Assembly (NCBI GenBank): GCA_032433765.1
Contig: JAVIAB010000124.1
Location: 72,279,746-72,343,745 of the forward strand
DNA from: Megaustenia siamemsis
Lineage: Eukaryota > Mollusca > Gastropoda > Stylommatophora > Ariophantidae
Direction: 5' to 3'
DNA: 64,000 bases
Every line of letters begins with the position of its first letter. Positions within the stretch are counted from its first letter, which is position 1. A model generated the notes under the pieces. That model saw only the letters and a list, made by a program, of their open reading frames with translations, ran no database searches and was not told the DNA's origin. This document shows, one piece after another, positions 10,986 through 21,398 of this stretch. Position numbers and translations under genes: made by a program.

Positions 10986-12370
10986 ATATAAACACAAGGT
11001 AGCAGTGGTTTTCTCCTTGGCTGATCTAATGGTAGTCTACAATAGATGCCTCCTTGGCTCTATTGATAGTCTACAATAGACACTCTGTTAAGCCTGTTCT
11101 CAGATGAGGGATTCACTGATTATTTGTCTTTGTATTGCAGTTCTTATTCTGCCTACTTGTTTCCCTTTGCTTCTATACTTGGAAGAACCATCTTATGCTT
11201 AAATTGGCGGAGACATGTACATCATCACTGCACAGAACAATTATATGTACAGAAAAACAAAAGCAATTGAACTCGAATTAGTGATTTTTGAGGCTGGTGA
11301 CAACGAACAAGCGCTCCACTATTTTATTGTCATATATCAGCTCACAGGGTGGTTGTTAAAAATACTAACATGGGTACTAAATGTTCTTCCTTATCACAGA
11401 CAATTATTCTATATGTTTCTAGCTATTTATCACAACTGTCCAAAATGGGATTATTGTAACTCTTAGCTCGTTACATATGTGGCTCATAACTATAAATATT
11501 GGTCATCATCATTTCTACTATCTACAATAATCTAACCTGTCTAGTCATTCTCTTGTCTAGACTTAGTCTCCCTACTCTAAACTATTTCTCTATTACCACT
11601 CAAACAAATTCTATCATGGTACCATCTAACCGTGGACCACACAAGACCTCCAGAGTCTGTGGGTAGGAAAGAGTGCCTGTTTGCACCTGCAGTGGCTGGT
11701 TGACTGACTGACTTCACTCGTGCTTACCAGTTTTGCTGTTCACCATTGACCAGCAACTATACTTCATTCCAACTATACTTCTCATTGGTCAGTTTGATAC
11801 ATGTGGGCATGTCTCCTTACTACTTGTTTCACAGGAATTCCATGAACCATCCACAAGCATTACCTCCTTACTTTCTCAAACTATCAAGGTTTTGGCGTAC
11901 TTGACCTATTTCTACTTCAGCCAGTCAAGTGTTTCTATTTCATGTCTGTCCAGGTCAGACTGCAATCTCTCCCTCTCTTACATGATATGCTTGCTTGTGT
12001 TCGCCCAATGACTAAAGGAGTATTCCTTTTCATCATCCGCCCTTAAAAGGACGTTAAGTGGGCGTGTCTGCATTGTGTTGTGGTTTGCAGTATAATTGTG
12101 ATAATTGCGCCATTCGGCCCAACACATACGACTTCAGCACAACATTTTTGTGTACCGGTTTGTCTTCCCTCTTCGATCCCTACTCGCTTGACCAGACTAG
12201 ACAGGTTAGTCTGTTACTAGAGGCACCACGGAGATGTGGAGCAAGGTCTGGATGGTTCTGCTTCACCGATCCTGGTGCAAGCCATCAGCTGTGAGTCGCT
12301 GACAACTTCCAGCTCTGGTCTTACATGATATAATCAACATTCTAACTACAAGCCTACTCTATTACACAGT
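10986..12370. other. No recognised gene
   Basis: Open stretches at 11215-11466, 11733-12011 and 12058-12294 have no recognisable domain and no flanking splice sites that I trust. Two half-similar segments at 11018-11090 (ttggct and gtctacaataga) hint at a small local duplication. Confidence 0.4.
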
Positions 12371-12374
12371 CAGA

Positions 12375-12530
12375 AATGAGAGACTTAGTGGGTGCTTGAC
12401 TGTGTTAAGTGGAGAATAACACAGAGCTGGAGTTGTCAGGTTGCTGGATGCTGCGGGATATGCTGAGGAGGAGATATGAGACATGATCAGAGTGCTATGA
12501 TAATAACCCACAAATTGCATAGTAATAATA
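12375..12530 (+). mobile_element. LINE-E 3' end fragment
   Basis: Corresponds to 4290-4435: the agacttagtgg start, gctgctggatgctg-like middle, ctgaggagg and the final tgataatgacccacaaa-type end. Degraded, with no coding capacity. Confidence 0.65.
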
Positions 12531-12533
12531 ATG

Positions 12534-12880
12534 TGATATTCGCTCATTGTGGACTTATATTTGCTTGGTTTAGAAAGCTGAAGCAGAACCAGATAGCTAT
12601 GTAACCATTTTTCTTGGACATCCTCGCTTCTGATGCTCTGATTGAAGTCTACAGTAATTAACACTACAATGTCAGGTTTGATCTCCTTTAAAAGGCTGTA
12701 TCTTATACCATCCGGCCCAGGAACGCTGTCTGTGGCACTCTTAAACATGTGTGCTACATCCTCAAAATTGATTTGGTCCTTGAGAAGTTCTTGTCCCAAG
12801 GACTTTGAAAGTGTGTTTCTAACCATCTGACGCGAATACATGTAGCCATGATCTGTTTGTATAATGTACCTGTCCAGCAA
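12534..12880 (-). mobile_element. RT N-terminal fragment of an I/LINE-E-like element
   Basis: Minus strand, open for about 115 codons: a SATDSVPGPDGIRYSLLKEI block (RT motif 0/1 region) followed by EKWLHSYLVLLQLSKPSK, the usual W...S..V...KPGK block. LINE-E is expected to have such a segment, but its copy at 2627 is truncated downstream of it, so the assignment is by domain only. Confidence 0.6.
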
Positions 12881-12884
12881 GGCT

Positions 12885-13375
12885 CTACCTATTATTAGGC
12901 GCTCTCTAGGAATTTATAAATTCAAATATGCCTATGGGGGAATGGACGCTTGTAGCAGAGTTGTAGAACAGAATGATATTGAGATTCCTCAGATACATCT
13001 TAGCATCTTATGCAAAATTGACACCTCTAATGTGATTTCATAAAATTTGTAGGACAAGAAATTTGGTCACAATGACCAAAATTCCTTGTCTTGAAATGAA
13101 AAACTAGATGATTCAGTTATATATCATAATCAACAGGACTAGCAAAATAATTCTCCTGAGAAAAGTCTATAGTTAAACAAAGAAATAAGAATTTTTTTTA
13201 AATTGAAGAGTGAGAAGATAATAGTAAAGGCACTTAATAAATATACACAAATCTGTACTAGACCAAGAAAGATAGTAGCCAACGTAAACAATTCATAACA
13301 AGTCAGAATATCAAGGTATTGATAAAGTGGGCAAGGATGTTTGTAATTTGACAGCATAGGGTGTTTAATCACATG
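12885..13375. other. No recognised feature
   Basis: AT-rich sequence without coding, exon or repeat signal. Confidence 0.45.
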
Positions 13376-13378
13376 TAG

Positions 13379-13535
13379 TTGATAGGCTAGAATGTGCTTG
13401 CTTTGAGATTTTCTTGTCTCTTTTCATCACATGGCTAACATATGACAACCTTCTCTTGATTATAGGTATTTTTGGATGCTTTGTCATTTATCTTATTTTT
13501 TTCAGTAATCTTGAATTCATTATAGCAAAAGTCTT
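13379..13535 (-). mobile_element. LINE-A fragment, degraded
   Basis: Antisense of the LINE-A C-terminal segment: catcacatggctaacatatg corresponds to the GHVMRR region, and ttgaattcattata to the NEFK region. It is short and broken. Confidence 0.55.
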
Positions 13536-13569
13536 ATAGATGTTTTTTTTTTTTTTCATTTGCCAGCTT

Positions 13570-13870
13570 TTTACCTCTGACGAAGTCCCAAGAGACTAGG
13601 AACTGAATTTTGCGTGTTAATCCATTTTTCCCTGGCAGCCGTGTGCACAGGGGTCCCTCGCCGCACAGGCAGATAACTCCGACTTCGGAGGTACTCATAT
13701 TTTTTCCGTCGATGAGTAATTGACGTTTCAGGCCGGGCCTCGCTGCTGAGAGGCGATACTAAAAAAAAGGAAGAAAAAAAGTTGTAAGGTGACAGCTTTA
13801 CGTGGTAATGGACGAAACAAAAGTCGACGTTTCGGCCAAGTAGGCCTTCATCTGGACGAACAACAAACAC
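13570..13870. other. Hammerhead-ribozyme-like cluster, probable PLE terminal-repeat remnant
   Basis: Three segments resemble hammerhead core blocks. Plus strand 13577-13607: CTGACGA, a possible stem II, then TGAA. Minus strand 13722-13750: GAGGCC/GGCC stem followed by TGAAACGTC. Minus strand 13829-13854: CAGATGA, stem II AGGCC-TACT-TGGCC, then GAAACGTC; here ACG can pair with a CGU that precedes a C at the expected cleavage position. The third has A instead of U at core position 4 and I find no convincing stem I, so cleavage is unproven. Hammerheads are known from Penelope-like elements, which occur in this window. The segment is GC-richer than its surroundings. Confidence 0.4.
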
Positions 13871-14489
13871 AAAAATTATATATAACGATATATTAACAAA
13901 TCTAACTACATGGCGATAATATGCTAGATACTAAAGAGAGGAAAAATAAAAAATGGTCACTTCCCTGTGTTCCTGAGCTGGGTCAGTCTCCAAATGGACT
14001 GAATTGATACGATTATAAATCTCTCTAGACAGGAAGTCAGGTGTTATGTTGAAATTATAGTTAATAGATAACGGTTCTGAAGAATATAAAGGTTACTATA
14101 CACACTGGTTGGTCTGTGCCGTGAGACAAAAAGACAAGATTGTTCTTCTTGTCAAGGGTAGAATTATTAAATAGCAGAGCAGAGCTTATGGTGCAACATC
14201 ATTTAGTATGAGAACAAAGGTTGATGTAGTTAAAGCTCACCTTATGTGGATTTCAAAGACACAGTAAAATTTGGCACTAGTTTTGGAAGTCTCAGTAAAT
14301 GCTTGAAAAGCTTTAGAACAGATTGACAAATAAAGGAACCTCAAACCTGAAAAAAAAAAATTTGAATGGATTTGCTGTCTAGGTCACAAAAGGTTTCTTA
14401 GCAATAAATGAGCTGATGGATTGACCACAATTGTGTGGTGGAGATGAATGACATACACAAGAGTGATGCCTTGAAGGTCCTCAATTGAT
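13871..14489. other. No recognised feature
   Basis: AT-rich. It could be the continuation of a PLE-like element, but I see no coding match. Confidence 0.4.
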
Positions 14490-14921
14490 TTTTCTTCCTC
14501 TTCTATCCTTCCTCTGTTGCCGTTGACGTTGATAGGAGAAACAATCTGCGATTCTTTGCTCTTCTGTTGGCCTCTTCCGATGTTATTCCTCCTAGTGACT
14601 CTAGTATTCCCTTTATCCATCTCTTTCTCGGTCTTCCTCTTAATCTGGCATTTTCGTAGCATTTGTTTATGGCTCTTTGAGTCATTGTTGGTTCTTTTTG
14701 TCTTGTTATGTGGCCGAACCAATTTATCTATTGTTTCTTTATATATTCGATGGCTGGTTCAATTTCGAGTTTCTTCCTCAGTCAGTGTTTCTTACTCTGT
14801 CCCTTAAGCTGTTTCCTGTCATTCTTCTGACACATTTCATTTCGGTGGTCGTTATCTTTCTTATTGTTCTAGAGTCCAGCGTCCAATTCTGGCACTGATA
14901 GCACAGAGTTGGTAGAAAAAC

Positions 14922-16559
14922 TTATTTATATATTGCCCTTTTTGCTTCCATAGTTATTGCTTTGTTTTTCAATAGTGTTGATACTTGGCCTATAACTTGG
15001 CATGCTTTGTTACACCTTATATCTATCTCGGTCTCTTGGTTATTGTCTTGTGTTAACGTGCTACCCAGATATTTAAAATTGTCAGCTTGCTTCAAAGATG
15101 TATTATCTATTATGATGTTTAGTTTTTCTTTCTTTCTCACTATTGCCATTACTTCGGTTTTGCTTATGTTGATCTTCACGTTGTATTGTTTACAAGTGTT
15201 GTTTAGCCTGTTAATATGTTCTTGTAGGTCCTCAGTTGTTTCATGTATCAAAAATTGGTCGTCTGCAAATAGTATTTCATTTATTTCTTCCTCTCTGCTG
15301 TTTTCTGGTACGTATATTTCGTTCTCTTTTGTGTTATCGCTTGTTATCATCCGTGTTGGTATATTTCCTTTGATTGGGCATGCTAATTTGCATATATTGT
15401 CCATATATGTGATGAAAAGTAAAGGGGAAAGCACGCAGCCTTGTCTTACTCCGGAGTTAATGGTGAAATGTTTAGAGTAGCCTGCTGAAGATCTTACTGT
15501 AGTGCGACTACTTTCATAGAGGCTCTTGCATATCTCTACTAGGTGGTGACTCACTCCGTACAAGGGCAATATGGACCATAGTTGTTCCCTGTCCACCCTA
15601 TCGAACGCTTTTTCTTGGTCAATAAAAGCTGTATACAGTGTTTTATTATGCTCAATTGTTTTCTCCGCTAGTTGTTTTATGATAAATAGGGCATCTGTGC
15701 AACCTCTGTTCCGCCTGAAGCCCATCTGAGCATCGCTTAGTTGTGGGTCTATAATTGGTCTCAATCTTTTTTCAACTATCTTGGCATATAACTTCCCTGT
15801 GTGGCTTAATATCGATATTCCTCTATATTGGTTGCAGTCTCTTCTGCTGCCCTTCTTTTTCCATATTGGTAATATAATGGACTGTTTCCAATCGTCTGGG
15901 ACTTGCTGTTGTATCCATGCAGCGTTGAATATTCTGTGTAGCCATTTACATCCTGCCTCTCCCGCTGCTGTTAGCATTTCTACTGGGATGTTATCGATTC
16001 TGGGGGCTTTGTTTCTTGGTGGTAGTCGTAATGTTTCTTCTATTTCTTCCATTAGTATATTTGGTTCTTTATCGCCAACTATTAGTTGCTTTTTATGTGT
16101 TTTTGGACTTGTTTCTGCATTCAAAAGCTCTTCGAAATATTCTTTCCATCTCGTTAAGATTTGCGCTTTGTTTGTTATTGCTTGGCCTCGTTTATCATTG
16201 ATGATTTCAGTTGGGTCATAATTGTTTTTCTTTTGTCTTATGGCTTTAATTGTTCTATAGAAGTCTCTGGATGCTGATTTGTGATTGTTACTAATCATTT
16301 CTCCAAATTTTGTCCATGCTTTATGTTTTTCTTCTTTGATTAATTTCTTCACTTCTCTTCTTTCTATTGTGTATATATCATAATCGCTTGGCTTTTTAGT
16401 TTTTAGCCAGATTTTGTATAGTTTTTTCTTTCTTTTTATGGCGTTATTGACTATATCATTCCACCATGGAGTGCTCATTTTTCCCTCCTTCTTCCTTTGC
16501 TTCGTTCCGCATTTTGCGGTTGCTATTTTCGTCAATGATTTTTTTAAAATATGAGCCAC
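14922..16559 (-). CDS. LINE-C reverse transcriptase, uninterrupted 545-codon frame (ORF partial)
   Basis: This is the longest uninterrupted LINE frame in the window. Residues about 30-110 form a basic linker (TPWWNDIVNNAIKRKKK; FYRTIKAIRQKK) typical of the endonuclease-RT junction. RT blocks follow: NKAPRIDNIPVEML (about 183-197), QYRGISILSHTGKLYAKIVE (about 244-263), FIDQEKAFDRV with the first catalytic Asp (about 312-322), [14 protein letters not shown] (about 369-382), ILFADDQFLI with the catalytic FADD (about 429-438), and FKYLGSTLTQD (about 495). It makes cDNA on a nicked target in the family. The distal C-terminal CCHC-like or HxxR region continues in other frames at 14503-14900. Whether it is expressed is unknown. 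Confidence 0.8.
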   Translation of the reverse strand: MAHILKKSLTKIATAKCGTKQRKKEGKMSTPWWNDIVNNAIKRKKKLYKIWLKTKKPSDYDIYTIERREVKKLIKEEKHKAWTKFGEMISNNHKSASRDFYRTIKAIRQKKNNYDPTEIINDKRGQAITNKAQILTRWKEYFEELLNAETSPKTHKKQLIVGDKEPNILMEEIEETLRLPPRNKAPRIDNIPVEMLTAAGEAGCKWLHRIFNAAWIQQQVPDDWKQSIILPIWKKKGSRRDCNQYRGISILSHTGKLYAKIVEKRLRPIIDPQLSDAQMGFRRNRGCTDALFIIKQLAEKTIEHNKTLYTAFIDQEKAFDRVDREQLWSILPLYGVSHHLVEICKSLYESSRTTVRSSAGYSKHFTINSGVRQGCVLSPLLFITYMDNICKLACPIKGNIPTRMITSDNTKENEIYVPENSREEEINEILFADDQFLIHETTEDLQEHINRLNNTCKQYNVKINISKTEVMAIVRKKEKLNIIIDNTSLKQADNFKYLGSTLTQDNNQETEIDIRCNKACQVIGQVSTLLKNKAITMEAKRAIYK

Positions 16560-17044
16560 TCGTTATCTACTGTAGTTATTTGTTGTGGTAGTTGTTTAAG
16601 TTGTTTTTCTGTTTCTTTCTTTTTGACTTCTGTTTTAAGTTGGCTTAATTTTATTGTCCTTTCGGATTGTTTTCTTGTTTTCGATTGGTTCTTGTTGTCT
16701 TGTTTTGCTTTCTGGATGGTTATTAGCACCATTTTATGATCTATATCATTTGTGATGTTAGGTACCGCTCTGCTGTCTCTGATTTTCCTCTTCCTTTGTG
16801 TTCTCACTAGGATGAAATCTATTTAACTTTTACAATTGTTATTGTTCCATTTATACCAGGTGTATATTTGTGAGTCTTTATGTTTAAAGAAAGTGTTAGT
16901 TATGCATAATTCATGTTGATTGCATAATTCAAGCATTCGGTTGCCATTTTCGTTCTTTCTATTTGTGTTATCTCCAAATGGGCCCAGATATTTGGAGTTC
17001 TCATAATTGTGTTTTCCTGGTCTCCCATTAAAGTCCCCTATCAC
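16544..17044 (-). pseudogene. LINE-C endonuclease, C-terminal part, frameshifted
   Basis: The minus strand encodes MIGDFNGRPGKHNYENSKYL and a C-terminal ELCNQHELCITNTFFKHKD block (16823-17044), matching the APE-type DFNA.VG and NT.F.H motifs. A second frame (16544-16807) gives the DHKMVLITIQ-like end and a Lys/Gln-rich linker. The two are not in one frame, and the catalytic N-terminal half is missing. Confidence 0.7.
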
Positions 17045-17045
17045 C

Positions 17046-17581
17046 AGTAGATCTTTGGAAGATGAACCACAGAAATAAAAAGTAGAATAGCTCAGTCCAA
17101 AATGGCATTTCAGAAAATGAAAAATATCTTATGCAACAAATCTTAGTCAATAGAAATGAGAATGAGAGTTCATCGGTGCTATATAGAACATGATAGTAGA
17201 CAAACAATTGGAAAGACAATTGGAGGCCACAGAGATGGGATTTCTCAGGAGAATGTTGAAAGTTCCTTGGACAGCTAAAAAGACCAATGAGGAAGTTCTC
17301 AGAGAGGCCAACACAAAAAGAGAGCTCCTAAAAAACATCAGAAAGAAACAATCAACATTTTTCGGACACATCATGAGAAGAGGAAAATTTGAATACTTGG
17401 TTACAACTGGCAAAATAAAAGGAAAGAGAGATCACGGACGACAAAGAGAGAAAATACTGGATAGCTTGATGTCATGGCATGGAAAACAGTCAACAACAGA
17501 ACTGATACGATGCACTGTAGATAGAAGATTGTGGAAGGACATGATCGCCTACGCCAACTGGTATTGCACATGATGATGATG
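17046..17581 (+). mobile_element. LINE-D2 3' fragment
   Basis: A relative of LINE-D with a distinct 3' end. It encodes KSRIAQSKMAFQKMKNILCN, then open from 17190 to 17573: GFLRRMLKVPWTAKKTNEEV, TFFGHIMRRGKFEYLVTTGK, RQREKILDSLMSWHGKQS and DRRLWKDMIAYANW. It ends tattgcacatgatgatgatg. Other LINE-D2 copies are at 44085-44197 and 47275-48285. Confidence 0.8.
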
Positions 17582-17582
17582 A

Positions 17583-17715
17583 TATTTTCATGGCATTAAC
17601 ATTACTTTATGCCATACCTATTCTTTTGTTTATTTCAGTTATACATTTTCCATCACTGGTTATACTGAACTGTCTCCAGATGTATTCCTTCAACTTCAAA
17701 TCTTTGTCTTAGGTT
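17583..17715 (-). mobile_element. LINE-B internal fragment
   Basis: It matches 40250-40400: ttttcatggcattaa, gccatacctattctttt, catcactggttata, gtctccagatgtattcc. It abuts the LINE-D2 tail directly. Confidence 0.75.
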
Positions 17716-17747
17716 TCTGAATATTTTTTTTTTTAATTTCTCAACTT

Positions 17748-18118
17748 GTGGGGACTTAATGCTCTAGATGTAAGACATTGGCCTCTAGGCAAGAACTCCT
17801 GTGTCATCACAGGAGGCTGGAATTTTTCACTTTGAATTCATGCTTTTTTCATGGCTTTAAAAAGCCCTCCCTGGTCTCCAGTCCTCTTGGATAATGAATA
17901 AATGCGGGAGGTCCTGTGTGGAGGTCCACACACATTTAATAACCCTTGGCTGTTGAAAGAAAAAAAATTGTAGGCCGAAAATGGCCACTCCCCTGGCAAG
18001 ATTGACAGGGAAAAAATCTGCCCCAAAAAACCTAAACTCTTGACAATAAAAAAAGAACATGAGAGTGCCTCTGAAGTTGATGAATGTCTGTCGATAAGGT
18101 GAGGGACACCTGAGCACA
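17748..18118 (+). mobile_element. SINE-4 copy 1, degraded
   Basis: About 350 bp share an ordered series of blocks with 45600-46076: gtctagag-like head, attggcctct, tggcttt, ggaggtc followed by a cac-rich stretch and acattaa, acccttg or accctg, ggc-aaaattg and gacaaaaaatct-like. The head resembles a tRNA-derived A-box region, but the similarity is weak. The two copies are very diverged. Confidence 0.5.
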
Positions 18119-18361
18119 TGGCTGCCAGTGCAAATAGAAAAAAGTGAATTTCATGAAAAAAATTCAGTCCTTCTCGACTCTAACAGAGATATAAAGCTGA
18201 CGTATGTAGACAAACAAACAGCAAAACATTCTTCAGCATGTTTTCTGTTCTGTGTTTTAGAAATCTAATGTTGATTAAATAAAATCATAATCCAATTTAC
18301 TTTTTTTTTTTTTTAAATCCAATTTCTTTTTAAAATGGTTAATGGATTTCTTGTATTTCAG

Positions 18362-18448
18362 CTATGGTAGATCCGGCTAGTGTGGATATACAAATTAAGA
18401 AAGTTGGTCCCACTCTCATGGGTCAAAATCCCTCCAAGAAAACCAAAG
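18362..18448 (+). CDS. Host gene exon 1 (likely start exon), unrecognised protein
   Basis: The 87-bp segment follows a pyrimidine-rich stretch and a good acceptor (ttgtatttcag, AG at 18360-18361) and ends at a good donor (AAAG/gtaact, GT at 18449-18450). From ATG at 18364 it encodes MVDPASVDIQIKKVGPTLMG and continues QNPSKKTK, leaving one base for the next exon. The ATG could be the start codon or internal. Phases are 1 in and 1 out, matching exon 2. Base composition is richer in GC than the surrounding introns. I do not recognise the family. Confidence 0.6.
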
Positions 18449-18790
18449 GTAACTCATAAGAAGGTTGACTATTACCTTACAGCTATTGTGAATAATAGTA
18501 TATTTCTTTCAAAGACTCTTTTGAACTATATGAGTTGCATGTAAATCTAAAGTATTTCATTAGTATTGTGCATCAAGTCAAGTCTCATTGCATATCTAGC
18601 CTGACAAATTTCCTAAACACTTTCAAGTATTTAGAAAAGTATTGTTCCATTGCATATAATCTTTCCCATCATATAGACTTTCCAATTATTTAAATTTAAT
18701 CTCTTATATACAATATTTTAAAACTCTCCAGTGGTATAATTCTTTTCTTTAATTGATTAAAACATATTTTGGGTTCCTATATAATTATAA

Positions 18791-19274
18791 ATATACTATG
18801 CAATCCATTTTTGACAATACAAACAAGAAAAAGAGTTCATAAATGTTATGTAGAGCCAGTCTTAACAAACAGATGTGAATTATGGACAATAAGACAACAG
18901 ACAAGAAAATCACTGAAGGCTGTAGAAATGTAGTTTTACAGAAGAATGTTAAGAATACCATGGACAGCTAAGAAGAGTAATGAAAATGTTCTGAAAGAGG
19001 CCAAAGCAAAAAGATAGCTAATTTCCAATATTAGGAAGAAACAATCATCATTTTTTGGCCACATAATGAGAAGAGAACATCTGGAATATATTGTAACAAC
19101 TGGGAAACTTGAGGGACGAAGAGATAGAGGGAAGCAAAGAGAAAAGATACCAGACAGCTTAAGGGAAAGGCTTGGCAGAAGGTCAACAACAGAAATGATA
19201 AATAACTGTTGAGATCGAAAGTTGTGGAGAGATATGATCACCTACGCCAGCAGGCCCGGTACTTGATGATGATG
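18791..19274 (+). mobile_element. LINE-D 3' fragment with exact TSD
   Basis: Matches 31450-31935 (RVHKCYVEPVLTNRCELWT-like through the HIMRREHLEYIVTTGK block to the cggtacttgatgatgatg end). Exact 12-bp target-site duplications atataattataa lie at 18779-18790 and 19275-19286. 5'-truncated and broken by stops. Confidence 0.9.
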
Positions 19275-19286
19275 ATATAATTATAA

Positions 19287-19850
19287 TTCTAAGAGGACTG
19301 AAACAGATGTGTTTATCCCCCTTGTTATTTTAGAATTGCCATTGACTTCATTAAGCTGAAGTGCTGTACAGTGACAAAGGCATTGGATGGACACTTGAAT
19401 CTCAAATGAAGGACCTTGATTTTGCGAACAACATAGTCCTTATCAGCAGCAATTATCAATAACATAATACATGAAAAAACAAATGCCATATCATCAATGG
19501 CTATGAAAATTGGGCTAGAGATCAACCAAGAAAAGACAAATGTAATTAAAAATCAAATTTTCCCAGAAGAAAAAATATACTTTGAAGGAAAAGCAGTAGG
19601 AGAAGTAGATCAGTAGGAGAATAGAAATACTAAAACGAACATTAATGCAAGAGCCAACAACAGCAGGCATCAGTTACCTCACTATGATTGAGCAACTCGC
19701 CTAGAACAAAGCTGATGCAGATCCTGTACAAGGTCTGACAGTTGAATGATTGTTGGACACAAGAGTCTAAAATCTCTGCCCCATGTGCTGTCTTCTGCTC
19801 GAAACAGAACAGACAGGCAGGCAGCAAGACAGACATACAGACCACATTTT
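19287..19850 (+). mobile_element. LINE-A-like fragment, degraded
   Basis: 19300-19620 corresponds to the LINE-A RT: CPLVILELPLTS-like, then MKDLDFANNIVLISSN (FADD-type motif with D to N change) and LEINQEKTNVIK. From 19640 it continues into a 3' region (ttgagcaactcgcctagaac, tgccccatgtgctgtcttct, gctcgaaa) that matches the inverse of 34325-34500 and ends in a CAGA/CAGG-type tail. Confidence 0.6.
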
Positions 19851-20336
19851 GCCACATGTGTGTGTACGTGCGCATAACCATTTTAGACTTTTTAAAACTG
19901 AAACCAATCTATTAAAACACTTATTTGTTGCCTTGGTCTAATCAATTTATATAAGTTGTGTATAAAGCAACACAGGACTGTGTTTTCTATATGCAGTGAC
20001 TACTTTAGTTCGGCCTTCGAGGACAACTCTGCTTACACTTTGCAACACAAATTATTATGCAAATATAGGCGACAGAGGTTTCCCAAAATGTAAAAAAAAA
20101 AAAAAAAGGAAATAAAAATTCCCTGTTACTATTGCATGTTTTTGCTTTTCTAACAAGCAATAAACTATCTGGACTAATAATTTAATATACCATCATTTAT
20201 TCTGTGAAGTTTCACAGCTGACAATGTTCATTTAGGTTAAGAAAAAAAAAACTTTAAACAAGTCACCATCGATCGCAACTGTTGCTATGTAAAAAGTCAG
20301 AATGATCTACATTTTTAAACATAATTATGAAAAAAC
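19851..20336. other. No recognised feature
   Basis: AT-rich, with a poly-A run of 15 to 16 at about 20092-20107. No coding or exon signal. Confidence 0.5.
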
Positions 20337-20349
20337 TACACATTGCAGA

Positions 20350-20601
20350 ATGGAGCCGTGATAGCTCAGTGGTTAGTGAACTGGACTACAAAGGACAAGG
20401 GGTAGGGTTCGATCCCAACCGACGGCTTCCGGGTTCACCCAGCCTTAAATGAGTACCTGATTTTTCTGTGAAAGTAAAGCGGCGCGAGCGTAATACCGAC
20501 CACATTACTCCGAAAATCATGTGCCGAAGGTCTGTCAAATTTATGGTCACTAACACCATATTCCCTATACGCCACTTGGCATGACGGGGGTACTTAACTT
20601 T
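20350..20601 (+). mobile_element. SINE-1 copy 1, tRNA-derived
   Basis: The head has RNA polymerase III internal promoter boxes: A box tagctcagtgg (20362-20372) and B box ggttcgatccc (20406-20416). A non-tRNA body of about 180 bp follows, ending near tggcatgacgggggtactt. Exact 13-bp target-site duplications tacacattgcaga lie at 20337-20349 and 20602-20614, so both ends are defined. A second copy lies at 32016-32232. I do not recognise a named central domain in the body. Confidence 0.9.
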
Positions 20602-20726
20602 TACACATTGCAGAGATTCAAAAATAACATCCGTAATAACTATGTATGCCACAATTAATTTATTTTTAAATGGTGTCTCTGCGACATGTAGTTATTTTTT
20701 TACAGCATTAATTCTTTTTTTCCAAT

Positions 20727-21388
20727 CATCATCATCACCGAGTGCCGTCTCCGCAACTAATTTTGGCTACCATTGATCGTCATTCCACTCTGTTTCTTGT
20801 TTTGATGGTGCAGGTTGTCATAGATTGACTTGTCCATCTTTTGATGTTACTCATCCATGTTAGTCTTGGTCTGCCTCTATTACCTTGTATTTTCCCTTCC
20901 AATATTACTTTTAGTAGGCTGTTGTGTCTTTTAACATGTCCCAAAAATTTCATTTGTCTTGTCTTAATTGTTTTTAGTAGTTCTCTTTTTAATTTTAGTT
21001 GTTTTAAAACTTTTCGTTTGTTTTCTTTTCTTTCCATCCAATTCTACCTATTCTTCTGTAAATCCACATTTCAAAGGCTTCAATTTTCTGTTCTGTTTCC
21101 TTGTCTAATGTCCATGTTTCTGCACCATACAGAAATATTGAGAAGATGTAACATTTTGCTATTCTTAGTTTCAGCCCTGCTGTTATTTGTTTTGTTGTTA
21201 GTATATTTTTCATGGCATTAAAATTACATTTTGCCATATCTATTCTTTTGTTTATTTCAATTTTACATTTTCCATCATTGGTTAGAGTATGTCCAAAGTA
21301 GTTGTAGCTCTGAAATGTCTCCAGATGTATTCCTTCAACTGTGATATTTATTTGTAGGTCTTGAGAATTTTCTTTATTTATGATCTTG
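20727..21388 (-). mobile_element. LINE-B 3' fragment with exact TSD
   Basis: Minus-strand C-terminal region of LINE-B from VEGIHLETFQSYNYFGHTL-like sequence to the ctcggtgatgatgatgat tail. Exact 10-bp duplications tttttccaat lie at 20717-20726 and 21389-21398. The stretch near 21190-21230 (tttgttttgttgttagtata) is the uninterrupted equivalent of the DDE transposon target in the copy at 56919. Confidence 0.9.
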
Positions 21389-21398
21389 TTTTTCCAAT

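Larger units (their letters stand above)
14490..17045 (-). mobile_element. LINE-C, 5'-truncated, best-preserved LINE RT
   Basis: On the minus strand it runs from a partial endonuclease (17044 downward) through the RT to a 3' end with an aggaaggatagaagaggaag-type (GAA)n tail at about 14490-14512. The same family occurs at 33425-33865 (minus), 35905-36540, 48599-49440 and 51867-53670 (plus). The N-terminal part of the endonuclease is missing. Confidence 0.85.

Noticed and set aside
11215..12294. Open stretches as possible host exons
   Set aside because: No splice sites with fitting phases and no recognisable protein features.
13829..13865. A confirmed active hammerhead ribozyme
   Set aside because: Core position 4 is A instead of U and stem I pairing is not found, so only a hammerhead-like remnant is claimed.
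14962..16221. Long plus-strand frames over LINE-C
   Set aside because: They are antisense shadows of the LINE-C RT, hydrophobic-looking through reverse-complement codon bias.
20350..20426. A tRNA gene
   Set aside because: A and B boxes are present, but acceptor and anticodon stems do not pair, the sequence continues in a repeated non-tRNA body and is flanked by a target-site duplication. It is a SINE.
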